The notes under the pieces were generated by a model. It did not search any database and had not been told where the DNA came from. It worked only from the letters and a program-made list of their open reading frames with translations. This document shows, piece by piece, positions 46,168-55,947 of a stretch of DNA of 64,000 bases; position 1 is the first letter of the stretch, and each line of letters opens with the position of its first letter. Made by a program: the position numbers and the translations under genes. The stretch is from Caprella mutica (lineage: Eukaryota > Arthropoda > Malacostraca > Amphipoda > Caprellidae): positions 28,447 to 92,446 of the forward strand of contig CANNZV010002579.1 in the NCBI GenBank assembly GCA_947561585.1. The letters run 5' to 3'.

Positions 46168-46772
46168 AATCATCAGCCATCAAAGCAGACTGTTATGCCA
46201 ACCGAGAGCGTGGTTTCATGACATGGTGGCAGAAACTCCGAGCAGAAGCCCTTGGAGGTCTACTCGACAAGCTCGCACGTCACCAGATCTCAGCCAACAC
46301 TCTCACGTGGTCCTCACTCGTTGCCGGCCTCGCCTTTTGTCCCCTTCTCTTCATTTCCCAACCACTTGCACTAGTCACCCTGCTGATCCACCTCTTACTC
46401 GATGGCTTAGACGGCCCTCTCGCCCGGCATCTAGGCACGGACTCTCGCAAAGGTTCATTCACGGACACAGCGGTCGATCAACTCGTCGTCACAGCAACCA
46501 CCCTATCACTCATTCAAGCCCAAATCATCGATGTCAGCGCCGGACTCATCTATACCTTCGTCTACGGAGTCGTCGTCGGCTTCGCCATGGTGCGCAATGC
46601 CCTGGGAATCCCCTACACCTGGCTCATCCGCCCTCGCCTAATCGTCTACGCATGGTTCATCATTGAGTTCACACTCTGGCCAGGCAGCCTAAACACTCTC
46701 CTGTGGGGAAGCGTGATTCTCCTTGCTCTCAAAGCCATCACCGGGTTTCTCCAAATCAGAAAAGCCCTGTAA
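46164..46772 (+). CDS. CDP-alcohol phosphatidyltransferase family protein
   Basis: 202 residues from the ATG at 46164, overlapping the upstream stop by ATGA. The CDP-alcohol motif is intact: LLDGLDGPLARHLGTDSRKG followed by SFTDTAVD, that is D-x2-D-G-x2-A-R-x8-G-x3-D-x3-D, the active site for transfer of a phosphatidyl group to an alcohol. Several hydrophobic helices follow (VVGFAMVRNALGIPY, LIVYAWFIIEFTLW). The product phospholipid is not determined. It faces the convergent GGQ protein gene 11 nt away. Confidence 0.85.
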   Translation: MKSSAIKADCYANRERGFMTWWQKLRAEALGGLLDKLARHQISANTLTWSSLVAGLAFCPLLFISQPLALVTLLIHLLLDGLDGPLARHLGTDSRKGSFTDTAVDQLVVTATTLSLIQAQIIDVSAGLIYTFVYGVVVGFAMVRNALGIPYTWLIRPRLIVYAWFIIEFTLWPGSLNTLLWGSVILLALKAITGFLQIRKAL

Positions 46773-46783
46773 AGAGTCGCCTC

Positions 46784-47179
46784 TCAATCTTCCGAAGAAG
46801 GCCGCTTACGAAGCTGTTTCGTCTGACCGTGCTTCCGCTTCTGCGTAACAATCTTTGCCTTCTGCCGTGGAGACCGTTTGCGTTTCTGGAAACGAGTCTT
46901 CGCTCGCTGCTGAGCCCGATTCTGCTGACGCTCTTGCGCTTTCCGTTCCATCGCCTCACAAAGACGCGTGCGAGCTTCCACCCGATTGTCTTGCAAGGAA
47001 CGTCCATCCTGACACTTCACTTCAATACCGCTGCCTACATGCTTCAGGAACACACACGAAGCCGTCTTATTAATCTTCTGCCCGCCTGGCCCCGAACCTT
47101 TAACAAACCTCTCCACGAGGTCGTCTTCTTCAATGCCCAAGGCAGCCATGCGAGCTTGGAGAGATGGGTCTTCTATCAT
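46784..47179 (-). CDS. GGQ peptidyl-tRNA hydrolase, release-factor-like (ArfB/YaeJ type)
   Basis: 131 residues. The release-factor catalytic loop is present near residues 29-40 (GSGPGGQKINKT), and the fold around it (DLVERFVKGSGPGGQ, ASCVFLKHVGSGIEVKCQDG, NRVEARTRLCEAMERK) matches the class I release factor domain 3. It lacks codon-recognition domains. The C-terminal ~45 residues are highly basic (many Lys, Arg and Gln), as in ArfB, where the tail lies in the mRNA channel. It likely frees stalled ribosomes. Its start is 9 nt after the stop of the double-thioredoxin gene on the same strand. Confidence 0.85.
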   Translation of the reverse strand: MIEDPSLQARMAALGIEEDDLVERFVKGSGPGGQKINKTASCVFLKHVGSGIEVKCQDGRSLQDNRVEARTRLCEAMERKAQERQQNRAQQRAKTRFQKRKRSPRQKAKIVTQKRKHGQTKQLRKRPSSED

Positions 47180-47188
47180 CTTCCAGGC

Positions 47189-48352
47189 TTAGTTGCCCCA
47201 CTGACGTCCCGCATACGTGCGACCTAGAAACCTCACGATCGCCTTGCGCATCTCGAGCGGATCGATTTCTCCCGTCTGACGGAAGAGAACTTCACCACCA
47301 GGAGCGATCAACACCGTGTGCGGGTAGCCTCCTCGCCACTTGGCATCCAATGCCTCCGCTAGAGCATCTTTGTCATCATCAGGATAAAGGTAATTGTTCG
47401 TCGTCCGCTTCTCTTTCTCCAAAGTCGGCTGAATCGCTTCTGGCAAACTACTCTCTTCTTTCTGAAGAAACTTGAGCACCGCGCTTTCGTTCTCGGCGTT
47501 ATCCACACTGATCGTCACCAGCTCAAATCCCCGATCACTGTAGATCCTACTAAGATCCACCAGATCAGCAAACTCACTGACACAAGGCCCACACCAAGTT
47601 GCCCACACATTCACCATCCGAAGTTTATCTGTCTTGTTCTCAGCCAAAGCCTTGACCACTGCGGCATCCACTTTCTCTACGGTTACCGGTTGAGCCGCCC
47701 ACTTCTTCGTCGCCCAGTCATTGCTGCCGCTCTTGCTAGCCCACTTGGTGGAACAGCCAAAGACACGCGTCTCTTTCTCTTCAATCTCATTCCCGGCGAG
47801 AATGGCATCGATGCCATCACGCATGTCGTTTGACTTGATGTTATCACCCTTCTCATTGTCATCAATTCGTCCGTGATAGCGAAGCTTGCGCTCTTTATCG
47901 AAGAGATAGACATGAGGAGTCGCTATCACACCGTAGGCTCTAGACACTTCCTGAATGTCACCGTCATAAAGATAAGGGAAGTTGAAACCGTAAGCCTTTG
48001 CATGAATCTTCATGTCTTCTAACGTATCCCCAACGATCGAGAAACGCTGCTCATCCAATCGCAATCCTGCTGCAGCGTTTGGAGAAATGGCTACGAAATC
48101 CACACTCTTGTCTGCGTAATCCGTCACTGCCTGTTTGATTCGCTCCTCGTAGGCCTGCGCCGTTGGGCAATGATTGCACGTAAATACAACCGCGAGCACA
48201 TCCTTGGTGTACTCAGAAAGTTTATGATTCTTCCCATCGACGCCCGGAAGATCAAAGTCAGGCGCCTGACTCCCAATCGCCAACGGCTCTGGATTCTCCG
48301 CTGCGGATGCCAAAGAACTCGCAAGAATGGTCACCAAGAGGAATCTCCACAT
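47189..48352 (-). CDS. Exported double-thioredoxin (redoxin + TlpA-like) protein
   Basis: 387 residues with a signal peptide ([17 protein letters not shown]). Two thioredoxin folds occur in tandem. The first (about 25-195) is AhpC/TSA-like: [20 protein letters not shown] and a CNHCPTA CxxC. The second (about 225-380) is TlpA-like: [20 protein letters not shown] and [20 protein letters not shown]. Both active sites keep their cysteines, unlike the redoxin-like protein at 28320-29642. Periplasmic thiol-disulfide exchange or haem/cytochrome maturation is likely; the neighbouring cytochromes make the latter plausible. The promoter lies immediately upstream and points to a leaderless mRNA. Confidence 0.83.
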   Translation of the reverse strand: MWRFLLVTILASSLASAAENPEPLAIGSQAPDFDLPGVDGKNHKLSEYTKDVLAVVFTCNHCPTAQAYEERIKQAVTDYADKSVDFVAISPNAAAGLRLDEQRFSIVGDTLEDMKIHAKAYGFNFPYLYDGDIQEVSRAYGVIATPHVYLFDKERKLRYHGRIDDNEKGDNIKSNDMRDGIDAILAGNEIEEKETRVFGCSTKWASKSGSNDWATKKWAAQPVTVEKVDAAVVKALAENKTDKLRMVNVWATWCGPCVSEFADLVDLSRIYSDRGFELVTISVDNAENESAVLKFLQKEESSLPEAIQPTLEKEKRTTNNYLYPDDDKDALAEALDAKWRGGYPHTVLIAPGGEVLFRQTGEIDPLEMRKAIVRFLGRTYAGRQWGN

Positions 48353-48358
48353 GTGGCA

Positions 48359-48387
48359 ATCCTACCAGGGGGAATTTCGGTTTGCAA
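48359..48387 (-). promoter_or_regulatory. Sigma70-like promoter placed for a leaderless mRNA
   Basis: On the minus strand: TTGCAA (48387-48382), 17 bp, TAGGAT (48364-48359), then 6 nt to the ATG at 48352. The TTGCAA is palindromic, so it could also serve as a -35 box for menB on the other strand, though the -10 there is weak (TAGCGT). Confidence 0.5.
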
Positions 48388-48413
48388 ACCTTCCCCAAGA
48401 GCTAGCGTTCCTT

Positions 48414-49226
48414 ATGTGGAACGCTCTAAAAGACTTTGAAGACATCCGTTGTGAGAAAACCGAAGACGGCATCGGAAAGATTACGATCAATCGGCCCGAG
48501 GTGCGCAACGCCTTCCGACCGCAAACGGTGAAAGAAATGTTAGTCGCCTTTGAAATGCTTCACGAAGACGAAACTGTGGGCGTGATCATTCTTACAGGCG
48601 AAGGCGACAAAGCATTCTGCAGTGGCGGCGATCAGAAAGTTCGTGGCGAGGGCGGCTATGTAGGTGGCGATGGCGTGCCTCGTCTCAATATTCTCGATGT
48701 GCAGAAGAAGATTCGCACCATCCCCAAACCGGTCGTAGCCATGGTCGCAGGCTACGCCATCGGTGGCGGCCACGTCTTGCACATCGTCTGTGATCTCACC
48801 ATCGCCGCAGACAATGCCCGCTTCGGCCAAACAGGCCCAAAGGTCGGCTCCTTCGATGGCGGCCTCGGCTCGAGCTACCTGGCACGCATCGTCGGCCAGA
48901 AGAAAGCCCGCGAGATCTGGTACCTCTGTCGCCAATACGATGCCCAACAAGCCCTCGACATGGGATTGGTAAACACAGTGGTTCCGTTAGACAAACTAGA
49001 AGAAGAAACCCTCCAGTGGTCCCGAGAAATGATGCAACATTCTCCACTCGCCCTCCGCTGCCTCAAAGCGTCTCTCAATGCAGACTGCGATGGCCAAATG
49101 GGTTTGCTAGACCTCGCCGGTAACGCCACCCTCCTCTACTACCTCTCAGAAGAAGCCAAAGAAGGTAAGAATGCCTTCGTCGAGAAACGCGAGCCAGACT
49201 TCAGTAAGTTCCCTCGCTATCCGTAA
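48414..49226 (+). CDS. menB: 1,4-dihydroxy-2-naphthoyl-CoA synthase
   Basis: 270 residues from the ATG at 48414 ([15 protein letters not shown]). It belongs to the enoyl-CoA hydratase/crotonase fold and shows MenB-specific patterns: [57 protein letters not shown] and the C-terminal [14 protein letters not shown]. MenB closes the second ring in menaquinone synthesis, so the organism likely makes menaquinone for its respiratory chain. No other men gene is in the window. It is transcribed away from the thioredoxin gene across a 61-bp gap. Confidence 0.92.
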   Translation: MWNALKDFEDIRCEKTEDGIGKITINRPEVRNAFRPQTVKEMLVAFEMLHEDETVGVIILTGEGDKAFCSGGDQKVRGEGGYVGGDGVPRLNILDVQKKIRTIPKPVVAMVAGYAIGGGHVLHIVCDLTIAADNARFGQTGPKVGSFDGGLGSSYLARIVGQKKAREIWYLCRQYDAQQALDMGLVNTVVPLDKLEEETLQWSREMMQHSPLALRCLKASLNADCDGQMGLLDLAGNATLLYYLSEEAKEGKNAFVEKREPDFSKFPRYP

Positions 49227-49325
49227 CCCGTTGGTTCGCAATAACGCAGCACCCACTCTGAGTCGATTCCACGCGCTACTCTTCTCCATCAGGCAGGCAG
49301 TTTGTGATGTTATATAATTAGCTCT

Positions 49326-51203
49326 TTACCGCGTTCCGGGTGCCTTGGACCAGCCTCCGGGCCGCCTTTGGAAATACCACCACTCGAGCAGAAGAACGAA
49401 TAAGGCAAGACCTGCGAGCCACTGCCACAGAGGGCGGTCTATCTCGACCTCCTTGGTGTCTGCGATTACTCGAGCTTCGCGGAACTGGACGGCTTCAGCC
49501 TGAGCTAAAGAGGTCTCAGCGAGCGATAGTAAACTAGCACCACGACGAAGATTTAATTCGGAGTATTCGTAGATACCAACTCGACGCGCATTGACACCAG
49601 GCAGCCTTCCATCTGGATTGCTTTCGAGGTCGATATCGATTTCCGGTCCGGTCACCGAGATCGTGGTGCTAGCCGAAGCCATCACCCCCGGGAGAATGCC
49701 TGTGGAGAGTGCGGCCGTCTCCGATAGACCAGCGGCGTGTCGCGCGGCATCGACGATATTGGCTACAAAGACAGGAAAACCGACTCGGAAAGGAAAGGTC
49801 GATCTGTCAGGATGAAAGACGGCGTGCACTAGTAAGCCGTCGTCTCGACGTTCCTCGAGCAGTAACGGGCCGTTTGATCCATAGAGTAGAACTTCGTAAC
49901 CGAGATTAAGAAACGCTCCCGGTTGGAAATCATCGGTCACTGCTTGATCAAGGAAGACAACATTGCTGAAATCCACATGTTGAAGAAGGGGCGCGTCACG
50001 TCGCCAATCAATCGCCTGATTCGATTCCTGCTCTACCTTCACGAGCCCTTGCAAGGCCTCGGGCACTCGCCCAAGACGCAATTGCACCTGAGCTGATCGA
50101 GCGAGCGATTCATCATCATCCGCGATGACCAAGTCCACTCGATCAGGCGTCAGATTTCGCTGGTTTGGATAGACTTCAATCTTCTCCACCGAGGCCAAGG
50201 CATGACGGAAAGAGCTGAGAGATTCAGAGACGTACACTTGCAGAGGGCGCAGCGCTGGGAGTGTCAAATACGCCACATTGTCAGACTCAAGGGCATCTAC
50301 AGGTGCGTTTGGCGTTAGGGTCAATGTCAGTTCCTTCTCTTCATAGCCGCTCACTGAGAAAAGCACGCGCGCAGTTTGATCAGCTTTGGTCGCGACGAGT
50401 TCCGAGGCTAAGGGCTCCTGGCGTTGGTCTACCGTCATCGTGAGCGCCCCACCATAGTCGGCCCTAGCAGAAGCGCCCACTTCGACAAAGATCTCCCAAC
50501 CGTCTTCCCTGCCACGACGAGCGGAGCACGCGGTTATCCCGATATTAGGACCGGCAGTGGCTAGCTTCTGAAAGTTCACGTGGAACGGCAAATCCATGTC
50601 AGCCCGATCTGGCAGGTTCCCGTCTGACAAAAGCACGACCTCATCAAAACTCGCTCCCCTACTAAGAGCCTGCGCCATACGGAAAGCATGCTCAATCTCA
50701 GACGGCACTTCTTCGACTTCGATCTCGTCGAGAGCGTCTTTCAGCAGTTGCGTGTTGTTGGTAAAACCGCTGCGCTGCCTGGCCGTGTCACTGAAACTGA
50801 TGATAGCCATTTCCTGATCCGGCAAGAGTCCCTGAATCAAGTCTTCAACGCGTTGCTTGGCCAATTCGAGGCGGGTCGGACCGCCTCGTTTATCAATGGC
50901 AGCCATGCTGGCAGAACAATCGATAATCACCGGCAAACGCGTGACTCGGTCGTCGCTCCCCCGAAAGAATGGCTGCATAGCGGCCAATATGAGGAGAAAG
51001 AGAAGCAGGAGCTGCAGGAGAAGAAGCAGGTTCCGCTTAAAGCGCTGGAAAGGCGAGTTCACCCGCTGATCATCTAGCACGCGTCGCCAGAGGACTAACG
51101 AAGGCACCGTGACGCGGGGCCGCTTCAGCTTAAGAAAGTAGAGCGCGACTAGCGGTAGCGCTAGAAGAAACAGCCAAGCGGCACTGGGAGTGAAGAAAGA
51201 CAC
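49326..51203 (-). CDS. BatA/VWA-domain membrane protein
   Basis: 625 residues from the GTG at 51203; MSFFTPSAAWLFLLALPLV is the standard BatA-type N-terminus. An upstream TTG frame (51227) is less likely. Residues about 5-75 hold two transmembrane helices and the BatA domain (FLKLKRPRVTVPSLVLWRRV). Next comes a von Willebrand A domain with an intact DxSxS metal site (IIDCSASM, about 93-101). The middle is beta-rich and the end has another helix (WLAGLALFVLLLEWWYF). BatA/VWA proteins are often part of MoxR-linked assembly systems, but no moxR ATPase is next to it here. Confidence 0.82.
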   Translation of the reverse strand: MSFFTPSAAWLFLLALPLVALYFLKLKRPRVTVPSLVLWRRVLDDQRVNSPFQRFKRNLLLLLQLLLLFLLILAAMQPFFRGSDDRVTRLPVIIDCSASMAAIDKRGGPTRLELAKQRVEDLIQGLLPDQEMAIISFSDTARQRSGFTNNTQLLKDALDEIEVEEVPSEIEHAFRMAQALSRGASFDEVVLLSDGNLPDRADMDLPFHVNFQKLATAGPNIGITACSARRGREDGWEIFVEVGASARADYGGALTMTVDQRQEPLASELVATKADQTARVLFSVSGYEEKELTLTLTPNAPVDALESDNVAYLTLPALRPLQVYVSESLSSFRHALASVEKIEVYPNQRNLTPDRVDLVIADDDESLARSAQVQLRLGRVPEALQGLVKVEQESNQAIDWRRDAPLLQHVDFSNVVFLDQAVTDDFQPGAFLNLGYEVLLYGSNGPLLLEERRDDGLLVHAVFHPDRSTFPFRVGFPVFVANIVDAARHAAGLSETAALSTGILPGVMASASTTISVTGPEIDIDLESNPDGRLPGVNARRVGIYEYSELNLRRGASLLSLAETSLAQAEAVQFREARVIADTKEVEIDRPLWQWLAGLALFVLLLEWWYFQRRPGGWSKAPGTR

Positions 51204-51257
51204 AAGATTGGCATGAGAGTAACACAAGCGTGCTGCCTAAGGCAGCTAAGCTAAATC

Positions 51258-52187
51258 CTACAAACGCAACTTGCGCCGCTCGGTGATCTTGAGAGGACCG
51301 CTAACAGTCATCTTGATCTCTTGAGCTGCCACAGCTGCTGACAAAGTCGCCACGCCGTCGATCTCCACCTTAAGATCTTGCTCCAGGGCCAAAGACCGCC
51401 AGATCTCCCCCTTCCCCTCCATGACCGCGTCCAAAGCTTGGCCGTCAGGATCACGCATCTTGCCTTGAACATTGAGGTCCACACTAAGCACGATGCAGGG
51501 CTGCTCTTGCACCGAATCCTCGCGCTCGACCTTCACATTAATATCACCTGTGAACTCCGTGATCGAATTCCCAAACCAACGGGCCATGGCCTGCACTGGC
51601 ACCTGCCAAGACTCGCCCACCTTCAGATTATGATTTTGATAGAACAGAGCAGCACCAGACTCAACACCATCCAGCTCTGTAAGCATGCGCTCCACGTCGG
51701 GCGAAGACTTGCGTTCCGGAGCCATGCCTTCGATCCGATGCTTCCACGCTCCGCTGTCCATGAGGTCGGCCACCAAGCGTTTACCAGTCAGCGGACTCGG
51801 TTGTGTTCGGTTGACGGGCTCAGTGCTAGCTTCGGGAATGTCCGCGATGTACACGTCAGACCAGGTACGTAAGTGGGCTGCCTTCTGCAAGCGGCCGGCA
51901 TGCTCTACCGTGGCAAAGCGATCCTTGACGATTGTCAGGGTCCCCGTCCATTCCTGACGCTCTTTCTTCTCATCGAGGAAGGACATCTTCAACACCATGT
52001 CCTCAAAGCCAGCCCGCACCACTTCCTGATAGGCCAGGGATGATAAACCCACTTCGCCTACAGGCTGGATATCCCCTGTCTTCGAAGAAGTCGCCGGAGA
52101 GTCCTTTGGCAAATCGCTAGGTTCTTCTTTCGAACACGATAGGAGCATGCTCCCGAGACCGAGTATGGCGAGCGTTGAGAGTTTCAT
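51258..52187 (-). CDS. Lipoprotein of unknown function
   Basis: 309 residues from the ATG at 52187. The lipobox is MLLSC with Cys18 as lipidation site. A low-complexity linker (SKEEPSDLPKDSPATSSKTG) follows. The main domain is beta-rich, with repeated DMVLKMSFLDEKKERQEWTG-like strands and IEGMAPERKSSPDVERMLTE. I recognise this as the type of DUF-containing Verrucomicrobia lipoproteins seen near BatA genes, but cannot name the family. It shares strand with the small protein upstream (10-nt gap) and the BatA/VWA gene downstream. Confidence 0.68.
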   Translation of the reverse strand: MKLSTLAILGLGSMLLSCSKEEPSDLPKDSPATSSKTGDIQPVGEVGLSSLAYQEVVRAGFEDMVLKMSFLDEKKERQEWTGTLTIVKDRFATVEHAGRLQKAAHLRTWSDVYIADIPEASTEPVNRTQPSPLTGKRLVADLMDSGAWKHRIEGMAPERKSSPDVERMLTELDGVESGAALFYQNHNLKVGESWQVPVQAMARWFGNSITEFTGDINVKVEREDSVQEQPCIVLSVDLNVQGKMRDPDGQALDAVMEGKGEIWRSLALEQDLKVEIDGVATLSAAVAAQEIKMTVSGPLKITERRKLRL

Positions 52188-52197
52188 TGTATGAACT

Positions 52198-52509
52198 TTA
52201 GGAAGCTGACAAGGCTGCGCGAGCAATCTTCTCCCACTCGCTGTCTATATCCGCTTTGGTTGGTTGGGACTGACCAGCACGACTGTACCAGTAGGCAGAA
52301 TTACCGATATCACCTTCGATCAAGTGTAAAAGCGCATGGATCCAATCGCCTAACTTGCTACCGAGATCCTGAGCCACATCATGCGCCTCATCCCAACGGT
52401 CAGCCTTCGTAAACCACAGCGCTTTGAGGGCACCAGATAGCTCAGCCGGAGGATCACCCCCGGCTTCGGCGGAAGCCGCCAAGTCGTCTACAGATTGAAT
52501 CGTGCTCAC
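52198..52509 (-). CDS. Small conserved protein of unknown function
   Basis: 103 residues with a GTG start at 52509, preceded by a good ribosome-binding sequence (GGAG 5 nt before). The central stretch LGDWIHALLHLIEGDIGNSA and AYWYSRAGQSQPTKADIDSE resemble a short family I have seen in Planctomycetes and Verrucomicrobia, usually about 100-120 residues and cytoplasmic. It is all-helical by appearance, with several Trp residues. It sits between the HEAT protein and the lipoprotein on the same strand. Confidence 0.65.
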   Translation of the reverse strand: MSTIQSVDDLAASAEAGGDPPAELSGALKALWFTKADRWDEAHDVAQDLGSKLGDWIHALLHLIEGDIGNSAYWYSRAGQSQPTKADIDSEWEKIARAALSAS

Positions 52510-52530
52510 AAGACTCCGTTACGAAAGTTC

Positions 52531-54594
52531 CTAGGGCTTGTCTAACTCCTTCTGAGCTTGCTCGACGAGTTCCTTACTTGCACCGGAACGAATGATCGCT
52601 TTGAGCAAGCGCTGCTTCGCCTTGGCCGAGCGCTTCCTCTTCATGCCTTTGGCCGCATTGAGTGAGGCCTGCGCCGCATCGGCAGCCAGCTCTTTGTCCT
52701 TGAGCAGACCCACGAGTGTCTCGACCGACTCCTCACTGCCAAGTTTTGCCAAGATGGGAAGGAAAAGCCCCTTATCTTCAGAGCGTTTAGCGGCCTTCAT
52801 CCCACTGAGAGACCATTCCAAACGCTGTTCCGCAGTCAGGCCGTCACCTTTGTCTATCAAACGCCCCAATCCGCGAAGAAGCAGTGTCTGATCCGTCGCA
52901 CTCGTGCCCTCTTTCAGAGCGAGCATCAAGAAGACCGGGCCCGCTTCATTTCCTGACCAACGGGTGAGTGTCTTCATGGCCGCCTTCCCAAGATCTTTAT
53001 CACCGAGTAACGCTTGCACTTGCGTAAAGGCTTTCTCGCCGCCCAGCACGCCTAACGTAGGCAACAAGCTTTCCTTCATCTCCTTCGGAAGCGGCTTCAT
53101 TCCTGACAGAATGGCGTCTACCGCTTTATCCTTGTCCTGCACCTGACGACACGCTTGAACAACGGCCTTAAGCGCGTCTTTGTCTCCTTTCTCGAGGTAA
53201 GCGACGAGTCGAGGCATGTCCTCGCTAGTGACCAGATTGCCTAAGGCAGTGAGACTCGCCTTGCGAATCATCTTGGGCCCCTTGTCCACATGATCAAAGA
53301 GAACCGGAGTCGCTTCGCTAAAACCACGCTCCCCTAGAGCAGCGATGGCTTGAGTCCGAGCATCCAGATCACCCGTCCGAGTGGCAGCCACAAGCGAGAG
53401 ATCGACAGCAGTTCCAGGCATCGATGAGAGCGCAGCTTTAGCGGCCTCTTTTAAGGTAGCATCTGTTCCAACGCTCGAGACATCTAACAAACGCGCCGAG
53501 GCATCCACGCCGCCCAACTCACCTAACACACCGATCATAGCCAAAGCTTCATCCACAGGATGATTGCCCTCGCCGAGCGTATCCGCGAGTTGAGCTGCCA
53601 CCGTACCGTCACCAGAATCCCCAAGCACAGCCATGGCCATGGCTCGCTCAGCAGGGCCCAATTCTGGCAGTTTCACCGCCAAGATATTAGGCAGGACGCT
53701 AGTGCCATCCAAATGACGACAAGCATTGATCGCGGCCTGGCGCACAAGGGTGTCTTCTGATTGTAGCGCTAGGAGAATCGTGTCATCAGCACCAGAAGGC
53801 GATGCCATGACAAGACTGCGCAAGGCGGCAGCTTTCACCGACGACGAAGGCGCTTGCTGATAAAGGTTCTCAAGAATGGGCCCCGCTTTGTCCGCATGAT
53901 GCGCAGAGAGACGTCGAGCTGATTCTAGCAACGCATCAGCCATGGCATGTGCGTCTGCACCCTTTGCTTCGGCGAGGCCTTCAGTAAGAACCTTGGTGGC
54001 ATCTTCACTAGCAATCTTGCCGAGAGCTTCGATCGCAGCACTGCGCAGCGCCTGATCCTTCTCTCCAACCAGACCAGCAATCATGCTCACCGCCTTGGCA
54101 TCGCCACGCTGACCAAGTGAGTGCACGAGTGCACGCTTCGTGCCGCGATCCTTCTCCACAGCAGCTAAAGCGCGCAATGCAGCTCCGGCTTCATTTGAAG
54201 GATTCTGTTCCAATGCGCGCCGCGCCAACTCGCGTAGCTGATGAAAGGGCGAGCCCATCGTCTCCTGAAGGGCAGCCACAGACTCGGCACGACCGACATT
54301 CTCCAACTGACGAAGAATCCAAGCCTGAGCCGCCTGATGCGTTTCTTCCTTGGCCAAACGATCCAGCAAGAGCTTCACATAAGCCTCACGCGTCTTCGAT
54401 CCAGGGGCACTCGCCGCTGAGGTAAGATCACGCACACCCATGCGAGGGTCGTAGCGCTGGACTTCGTCATTCTGAGAGACGCCCGCAAGGAGGACATCGA
54501 GTTTCTTGGCGAGCTCATCGCCACCATGGTGGTCAGCGAAGGCGAAACCCACCGAAGTGAAGGTGAGACAAAGGGTAAGAGGAAAGCGTTTCAT
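52531..54594 (-). CDS. Exported HEAT-repeat protein
   Basis: 687 residues from the ATG at 54594, which gives a signal peptide (MKRFPLTLCLTFTSVGFAFA). The mature protein is nearly all HEAT repeats of about 30-35 residues, for example DQALRSAAIEALGKIASEDA, DTLVRQAAINACRHLDGTSV and GPKMIRKASLTALGNLVTSE. It ends with a Lys-rich helix (KGMKRKRSAKAKQRLLKAII). Periplasmic HEAT scaffolds are abundant in PVC bacteria and often neighbour sugar-oxidation genes, as here with the Gfo/Idh gene directly upstream (24-nt gap). No catalytic motif. Confidence 0.82.
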   Translation of the reverse strand: MKRFPLTLCLTFTSVGFAFADHHGGDELAKKLDVLLAGVSQNDEVQRYDPRMGVRDLTSAASAPGSKTREAYVKLLLDRLAKEETHQAAQAWILRQLENVGRAESVAALQETMGSPFHQLRELARRALEQNPSNEAGAALRALAAVEKDRGTKRALVHSLGQRGDAKAVSMIAGLVGEKDQALRSAAIEALGKIASEDATKVLTEGLAEAKGADAHAMADALLESARRLSAHHADKAGPILENLYQQAPSSSVKAAALRSLVMASPSGADDTILLALQSEDTLVRQAAINACRHLDGTSVLPNILAVKLPELGPAERAMAMAVLGDSGDGTVAAQLADTLGEGNHPVDEALAMIGVLGELGGVDASARLLDVSSVGTDATLKEAAKAALSSMPGTAVDLSLVAATRTGDLDARTQAIAALGERGFSEATPVLFDHVDKGPKMIRKASLTALGNLVTSEDMPRLVAYLEKGDKDALKAVVQACRQVQDKDKAVDAILSGMKPLPKEMKESLLPTLGVLGGEKAFTQVQALLGDKDLGKAAMKTLTRWSGNEAGPVFLMLALKEGTSATDQTLLLRGLGRLIDKGDGLTAEQRLEWSLSGMKAAKRSEDKGLFLPILAKLGSEESVETLVGLLKDKELAADAAQASLNAAKGMKRKRSAKAKQRLLKAIIRSGASKELVEQAQKELDKP

Positions 54595-54618
54595 GATAGT
54601 CTGAATGTGAGACAACGT

Positions 54619-55914
54619 TTAAAGAATGGTGTAAGGGGCACGACGAGGACGATCCATCCAACGCGCAGCATCTGCGTCGCCAACAATCTCTTCCTTCACA
54701 GGATCCCACTTGATCGGGCGGCCTAGTCGCTCAGCGATACCGCTACAATGACAGATACTTGCGGTACGGTGGCCAATTTCCACATTACAAATGGTCGGCT
54801 TGCGGGTGCGAATACCGTCTAACCAATTGCCTCGATGATCCTTGGACTCATAGAGACGAATCTCATTCGGCCCTACCGGCTGACGAACCAGCTCTGCAGG
54901 AGTCGCCTCAATCTGTCCCCCACGCGAGACTGACACGGTGCCGTCTTCGCCAATGAAATGAATCATGTGCCCATTTCTATCCGGATGATCACGCAGCACG
55001 CGTGTGCCATCACCATAGACGTGCGTTTGATACTCATTGCCTTCGAAACCTTTCGGAATGAACTCCACAGGGCCGGAATCATCCTTGCCTAGCGCCCACT
55101 GAATGATGTCGAAATGATGAGCGCCCCAGTCGCCATTCTTACGAGAACCATACTCCCAGAAACGACGCCAACCACCACCGTAGTTGCCCTTCACACGCTC
55201 TTCATTGTAAGGGAACCAAGGAGTGGGCCCTAACCAACGGTCATAGTCAAAGCCTTTCGGGATAGGCTGCGCTGCTGGATTGTGCGGTTGAGGGAAACCT
55301 CCGAGCCCGGCGTAGATCGTGTGGACCTTACCGATCCAACCATTTCTTACAATCTCACTAGCCTTGCGGAAAGCCTGTTCCGAGCGCTGCTGAGATCCGA
55401 CCTGCAACACACTACCATAACGTGCAGCTGTATCTCGCATGACTTTGCCTTCCTCGATCGTCAAGGTCATCGGCTTCTCGACATAGACATCCTTGCCGTT
55501 GCGCATCGCCGCTACTGAAATAGGCGCATGCCAGTGATCAGGCGTGCCCACCACGACCGCGTCTAGATCATCACGGGCAATGAGTTTCTCAAACTCATGA
55601 TAGGATTCACAGCCCTTGTACTTTCCTTTACCCTCGCGATCCGCGTACGTCTTCTCTACCTGCTTGAGTGCCTTCTCGCGCCGATCCGAGTAGACATCAC
55701 AAACGCCGATGACTTGAACGTCTTTACGCTGCAAGTGATAGCCTCGGTGACCGCCCATGATGAGGCCGTGACCAATGAGGCCCATCGTGATGCGATTGCT
55801 AGGAGCAGTTGTGCCGTCTTTGCCTAACACAGAGGCAGGAACGACCATCGGTGCCGCCAGCAAGCTGGCTTTCTTCAAGAGGTCTCTACGAGAGATGGAT
55901 TGCGGTGATTTCAT
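54619..55914 (-). CDS. Gfo/Idh/MocA family oxidoreductase with Tat signal
   Basis: 431 residues. A Tat-type signal opens the protein ([20 protein letters not shown]), so it is likely exported folded with its cofactor. The Rossmann part has [18 protein letters not shown] and [20 protein letters not shown]; the C-terminal domain carries [14 protein letters not shown], the family's catalytic Lys region, and [18 protein letters not shown]. Members oxidise or reduce sugars with NAD(P). It shares direction with the SDR upstream and the HEAT protein downstream. The substrate is unknown, but the DUF1080 and SDR neighbours point to carbohydrate use. Confidence 0.9.
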   Translation of the reverse strand: MKSPQSISRRDLLKKASLLAAPMVVPASVLGKDGTTAPSNRITMGLIGHGLIMGGHRGYHLQRKDVQVIGVCDVYSDRREKALKQVEKTYADREGKGKYKGCESYHEFEKLIARDDLDAVVVGTPDHWHAPISVAAMRNGKDVYVEKPMTLTIEEGKVMRDTAARYGSVLQVGSQQRSEQAFRKASEIVRNGWIGKVHTIYAGLGGFPQPHNPAAQPIPKGFDYDRWLGPTPWFPYNEERVKGNYGGGWRRFWEYGSRKNGDWGAHHFDIIQWALGKDDSGPVEFIPKGFEGNEYQTHVYGDGTRVLRDHPDRNGHMIHFIGEDGTVSVSRGGQIEATPAELVRQPVGPNEIRLYESKDHRGNWLDGIRTRKPTICNVEIGHRTASICHCSGIAERLGRPIKWDPVKEEIVGDADAARWMDRPRRAPYTIL

Positions 55915-55947
55915 AAAAGGGAAACAGAGGATTTAAGTGTGCGAAGT

